Shown: positions 13,943 to 16,628 of the stretch, piece after piece | Position numbering within the stretch: position 1 is the stretch's first letter | Layout of the letters: the number at the start of each line of letters is the position of its first letter | DNA from: Nocardioidaceae bacterium | Lineage (GTDB): Bacteria; Actinomycetota; Actinomycetes; Propionibacteriales; Nocardioidaceae | Length of the DNA: 16,628 nt | Assembly (NCBI GenBank): GCA_013696015.1 | Contig: JACCZI010000199.1 | Location: forward strand, 1 to 16,628 | Reading direction: 5' to 3' | Made by a program: the position numbers and the translations under genes | Notes under the pieces: model-generated | The model's database searches: none | The model's input: the letters and a program-made list of their open reading frames with translations, nothing else | Told to the model about the DNA's origin: nothing

Positions 13943-14635
13943 TCAGGCCGACAGGCCGAGTGCCGCCATCCGGCCGGAGTGGTTCTCGGTGAGCCGCGCG
14001 AACATCCGGCCGATCGCAGCCAGGTCCATGCCCGGTCGGTCGACCCCGCCGGCGAGCAGCAGGCTCAAGCCGTCCCGCTCGGCCACTACGACCTGCGCCT
14101 GGCTCAGCGCCTCGCCGACCAGCCGGCGGCCCCACAGCGCCAGCCGGCCCCCTACCGCCGGCTGTTCGCTGATGATCCGGCGCACCCGGGCGACGACGAA
14201 GGCGGAGTGCCCGGTGTCTGCCAGCGTCTCCAGGATCAGCGTCCGGGTCCCGGTGTCGAGATAGGCGGCGATCTCGCGGTAGAAGTCGGCGGCCAGGCCG
14301 TCCCCGACATGCGCCTTGACCAAGCCCTCCGGCCAGTCGGCCGGTGCGGTGTGGGCATGGAAGTTGTCGAACGTGGCTCGAAACGGCTCCATCGCCGCGT
14401 ACGCGTCGACCCCCAGGGCGCTCAACCGCTCCTGCAACCGGGTGAAGTGGCCGAACTCCGCGCTGGCCATCGCCCCCAGCTCGGCTTTGTCCAGAAGCGT
14501 GGGAGCCAGCGCGGCGTCCTCGGCGAGCCGCTCGAAAGCCGTCAGCTCGCCGTAGGCGAGGGCTCCGAGCAGGTCAACGACACCGGTGCGGTAGACGGGA
14601 TCGTCCAGCTCTGCACTCATCGAGTCCTCGGCCAT
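13943..14635 (-). CDS. Ferritin-like fold protein (MiaE-like family)
   Basis: This 230-residue mostly helical protein resembles the actinobacterial ferritin-like family related to MiaE, the tRNA hydroxylase of methylthio-isopentenyl-adenosine, and Rv3210c. Candidate di-iron ligands are E30 (YGELTAFE), E60 and H63 (AEFGHF), E121 (FYREIAAYL), and E136 or D140 with H143 (ETLADTGH). The second half shows D-x2-H where a Glu is usual. Whether it binds iron or modifies tRNA is unknown; no miaA or miaB gene is adjacent. The ATG at 14635 has no ribosome binding site but has TACGCT eight bases upstream, compatible with leaderless expression. ATG 14620 has GAGGA at better spacing and would remove five residues. 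It is divergent from the DEAD-box helicase. Confidence 0.85.
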   Translation of the reverse strand: MAEDSMSAELDDPVYRTGVVDLLGALAYGELTAFERLAEDAALAPTLLDKAELGAMASAEFGHFTRLQERLSALGVDAYAAMEPFRATFDNFHAHTAPADWPEGLVKAHVGDGLAADFYREIAAYLDTGTRTLILETLADTGHSAFVVARVRRIISEQPAVGGRLALWGRRLVGEALSQAQVVVAERDGLSLLLAGGVDRPGMDLAAIGRMFARLTENHSGRMAALGLSA

Positions 14636-14712
14636 GGGACGGCAGCGTAGCGAGGGCGTGCGGCACCGGACGCGTCCTCCGAATCTGGCGCCGAGCGGTG
14701 CTGTCCGACCGA

Positions 14713-14718
14713 TACACT
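14713..14718 (+). promoter_or_regulatory. -10 element of the DEAD-box helicase gene
   Basis: TACACT fits the TANNNT -10 consensus and lies 14 bases before GTG 14733, so the transcript would have a leader of only about eight bases. No convincing -35 hexamer is seen at the normal distance. Confidence 0.4.
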
Positions 14719-14732
14719 TGTCTCACCCCTGC

Positions 14733-16184
14733 GTGCGAAGTGAGAAGACTCTGACCAGCTTTGATGCCCTCGGCGTCATGCCCGAGATCGCCAATGCCCT
14801 ACGCGACATGGGCATCGTCGATGCGTTCCCCATCCAAGAGATGACGCTGCCCATCGGGTTGCTGGGCACCGATCTCATCGGGCAGGCGCGGACCGGTACC
14901 GGCAAGACGCTCGCCTTCGGTATCCCGCTGATCCAGCGGATCGTCGCGCCGCACGACCCCGACTTTCACGAGCTCGCCGCACCGGGCAAGCCGCAGGCGC
15001 TGGTTGTCGCTCCGACGCGAGAGCTGGCGTTGCAGGTCACCGCCGACCTGGTCACCGCCAGCACCCGGCGTGGCACCCGTACCGTGACGATCTACGGCGG
15101 AGTTCCGTACGAGCAGCAGCTGGACGCGCTCAAGTCGGGCGTCGACGTCGTCGTCGGGACCCCCGGACGGCTGCTCGACCTGGCCGACCGCAGGGCGCTC
15201 GACCTCTCCCACGTCAAGGTGCTGGTGCTCGACGAGGCCGACGAGATGCTCGACCTGGGCTTCCTGCCCGACGTGGAGCGGCTGCTGGCCAAGACGCCTG
15301 AGCTGCGGCAGACGATGTTGTTCTCGGCGACGATGCCGAGTGCCATCGTCAGCCTGGCCCGGACGCACATGCGGCACCCGGTCAACATCCGGGCAGAGTC
15401 GTCGTCGGACCAGCAGACCGTGCCGGCGACCGCGCAGTTCATCTACCGGGCACACGACCTCGACAAGCCCGAAGTGGTCGCGCGCATTCTGCAGGCGGAA
15501 AACCGGGGTCGCACGATCATCTTCACCCGCACCAAGCGCGGGGCGCAACGGGTCGCCGACGACCTCGAGGAACGCGGCTTCCCCAGCTCACCCCTCCACG
15601 GCGACATGGCGCAGGTGGCTCGCGAGAGGGCGATGCAACGCTTCCGCGACGGGACGATCCAGATCCTCGTCGCCACCGACGTCGCCGCCCGCGGGATCGA
15701 CGTCGAAGCAGTGACACACGTGATCAACTACAACTGCCCCGAGGACGAGAAGACCTACCTGCACCGCACCGGGCGTACGGGGCGGGCCGGTGCGTCGGGC
15801 ATCGCGGTCACTTTTGTCGACTGGGCGGACCTGGCGCGCTGGACGATGATCAACAACGCGCTCGACCTGCCGTTCCCCGAGCCGATGGAGACGTACTCGA
15901 CGTCGGATGGCTTCAAGCATGATCTGGGCATCCCCACCGACGCCACGGGCCGGATCGTCCCCGCCGCCGCGACGCCGCCGCAGGAGCGCCGACCTCGGGA
16001 ACGGTCGCCGCGCGACCGGGACCGGCAGCGCCGCCGTACCCGAGGCGGGCAGCCGGTCGCCGTCGGCGGCACCACGACGCCGAACGAGAACCGGTCGGAC
16101 GACGAGAAGGCACCGCGCCGGCGGCGCCGTCGCAGTCGCCGTAATGGCGACACCGGAGGTACGGCGGCCGACGCAGCACCCTGA
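14733..16184 (+). CDS. DEAD-box ATP-dependent RNA helicase
   Basis: This 483-residue RNA helicase remodels RNA structure, probably in ribosome assembly or mRNA decay. All motifs are present: Q motif (TSFDALGV to FPIQ, 8-35), ARTGTGKT 52-59, PTRELALQ 94-101, TPGRLLD 143-149, DEAD 167-170, SAT 198-200, ATDVAARGID 314-323 and HRTGRTGRAG 344-353. A disordered tail from about 405 is very rich in arginine (RRRRRRSRR near 462-470), typical of actinobacterial RhlE/CshA-like enzymes, and would bind RNA. It matches Rv3211 (annotated rhlE) by position. I chose GTG 14733 because it follows a -10 element closely. A CTG at 14751 begins at the conserved LTSF, while upstream in-frame codons precede the promoter. 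The gene is convergent with the L,D-transpeptidase. Confidence 0.94.
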   Translation: MRSEKTLTSFDALGVMPEIANALRDMGIVDAFPIQEMTLPIGLLGTDLIGQARTGTGKTLAFGIPLIQRIVAPHDPDFHELAAPGKPQALVVAPTRELALQVTADLVTASTRRGTRTVTIYGGVPYEQQLDALKSGVDVVVGTPGRLLDLADRRALDLSHVKVLVLDEADEMLDLGFLPDVERLLAKTPELRQTMLFSATMPSAIVSLARTHMRHPVNIRAESSSDQQTVPATAQFIYRAHDLDKPEVVARILQAENRGRTIIFTRTKRGAQRVADDLEERGFPSSPLHGDMAQVARERAMQRFRDGTIQILVATDVAARGIDVEAVTHVINYNCPEDEKTYLHRTGRTGRAGASGIAVTFVDWADLARWTMINNALDLPFPEPMETYSTSDGFKHDLGIPTDATGRIVPAAATPPQERRPRERSPRDRDRQRRRTRGGQPVAVGGTTTPNENRSDDEKAPRRRRRRSRRNGDTGGTAADAAP

Positions 16185-16229
16185 GGCACCCTGCGGCAGC
16201 CCGAGGCGTCGGCGGTAACGAGATGACCA

Positions 16230-16244
16230 ACACGCCGGGCGTGT
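16230..16244. terminator. Small palindrome between convergent genes
   Basis: ACACGCCGGGCGTGT is an inverted repeat able to form a 5-bp stem with a 5-base loop, midway between the helicase stop and the transpeptidase stop. No U-tract is present on either strand, so a terminator role is doubtful. Confidence 0.25.
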
Positions 16245-16282
16245 CGTCGCAACCCCGCTACCCCCAGCGAACCGAACGGTCG

Positions 16283-16628
16283 TCAGGCGGTGACCACGAC
16301 GGGGGTGCCCAGGGCCGCGAAACGCCACATCTGTTCAGCGTCGGCATGCCGCTGCCGGATGCAGCCGTGCGACTGGGGGGTACCGAGGTCGCTCGGCAGC
16401 TGCAGCCGGACGCCAGCCCCGTCAACCGGGATGTCGTGGAAGCCGATCGCGGCCCGGTCGCCCTCGGTGAACCGCACCATGTACTCCATCGTGCTGTCGA
16501 GGTCGAAGCTGGTGGCGTACCGCGACCGGGAGTAGACGGCGTACCGAGCCGGCTCGAGATTGTCGGTGACGCTGCCCGACACCAGGTACGTCGAACGGAT
16601 GCCACCGTCCTCGCGCACCAGCCAGACC
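16283..16628 (-). CDS. L,D-transpeptidase (YkuD domain), C-terminal part only
   Basis: The last 114 codons or so of a YkuD-fold L,D-transpeptidase are present, with the N-terminus beyond the right edge; the frame is open to 16628. Visible features are the strand VWLVREDGG, TYLVSGS, a central FHDIP (the usual conserved histidine), and the catalytic signature SHGCIR near the end. Such enzymes make 3-3 cross-links in peptidoglycan or attach proteins to it, outside the membrane, using the cysteine. Any signal peptide, lipobox or bacterial Ig-like domains would lie in the missing part, so the subtype cannot be assigned. The sequence ends with a short GTPVVVTA strand typical of the fold. It is convergent with the DEAD-box helicase. 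The GTG at 16618 is internal, not the start. Confidence 0.9.
   Translation of the reverse strand, partial: VWLVREDGGIRSTYLVSGSVTDNLEPARYAVYSRSRYATSFDLDSTMEYMVRFTEGDRAAIGFHDIPVDGAGVRLQLPSDLGTPQSHGCIRQRHADAEQMWRFAALGTPVVVTA

Noticed and set aside
1..16628. Mobile elements, CRISPR arrays, tRNA genes and prophage traces
   Set aside because: No transposase or integrase, no regularly spaced repeats, no tRNA-like folds and no composition break were seen; gene order is conserved with other actinobacteria.

Overview
The window is a high-GC actinobacterial chromosome segment. Support for this comes from a WhiB-family Fe-S regulator, a mycoredoxin, the AdnAB helicase-nuclease pair, UvrD2 with a tetracysteine/HRDC tail, and a very strong G/C bias at third codon positions. 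From memory, the gene order follows the Mycobacterium tuberculosis Rv3197A-Rv3211 block closely: whiB7, uvrD2, mrx1, nudC, adnB, adnA, an alkyltransferase-like gene, moeZ, a TetR gene, a DUF3107 gene, a ferritin-like gene and a DEAD-box helicase. Two genes of that block are not seen here: the channel-like gene between nudC and adnB, and the hypothetical gene between the alkyltransferase-like gene and moeZ. No mobile element, CRISPR array, tRNA or rRNA was found. This is conserved core chromosome rather than a genomic island.

Layout. Positions 1-860 (minus strand) hold whiB7, cut at the left edge, behind a long leader. The leader carries an 87-codon upstream ORF with a strong ribosome binding site, an attenuator-like terminator, and a small hairpin enclosing the whiB7 Shine-Dalgarno sequence. 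Positions 861-3310 hold uvrD2 (minus) divergent from mrx1 (plus). Positions 3391-11160 are a tightly packed minus-strand operon in the order alkyltransferase-like gene, adnA, adnB, nudC, with an ATGA overlap between adnA and adnB and a 16-base overlap between adnB and nudC. Positions 11261-13489 hold moeZ (minus) divergent from a TetR regulator (plus), followed by a DUF3107 gene. Positions 13597-14635 hold a GlsB/YeaQ-type membrane protein gene convergent with a ferritin-like gene, with a good hairpin terminator between them. Positions 14733-16628 hold a DEAD-box RNA helicase convergent with an L,D-transpeptidase that runs off the right edge.

How the genes fit together. Three themes recur: DNA repair (UvrD2, AdnAB, alkyltransferase-like protein), thiol/redox and cofactor stress (mycoredoxin, NudC, MoeZ), and antibiotic/translation stress (WhiB7). 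The most informative signals are regulatory. mrx1 and moeZ each carry an exact GGAAT-N18-GTT promoter of the SigR/SigH disulfide-stress type, which would put electron supply to mycothiol-linked thiols and sulfur-carrier activation under one sigma factor. The whiB7 leader shows a complete ribosome-mediated attenuation architecture, possibly with a second, translational layer. I see no wholly new multi-gene system. The novelty candidates are the details of the whiB7 leader, the Cys-containing C-terminal extension of WhiB7, and a strong hairpin in the moeZ leader.
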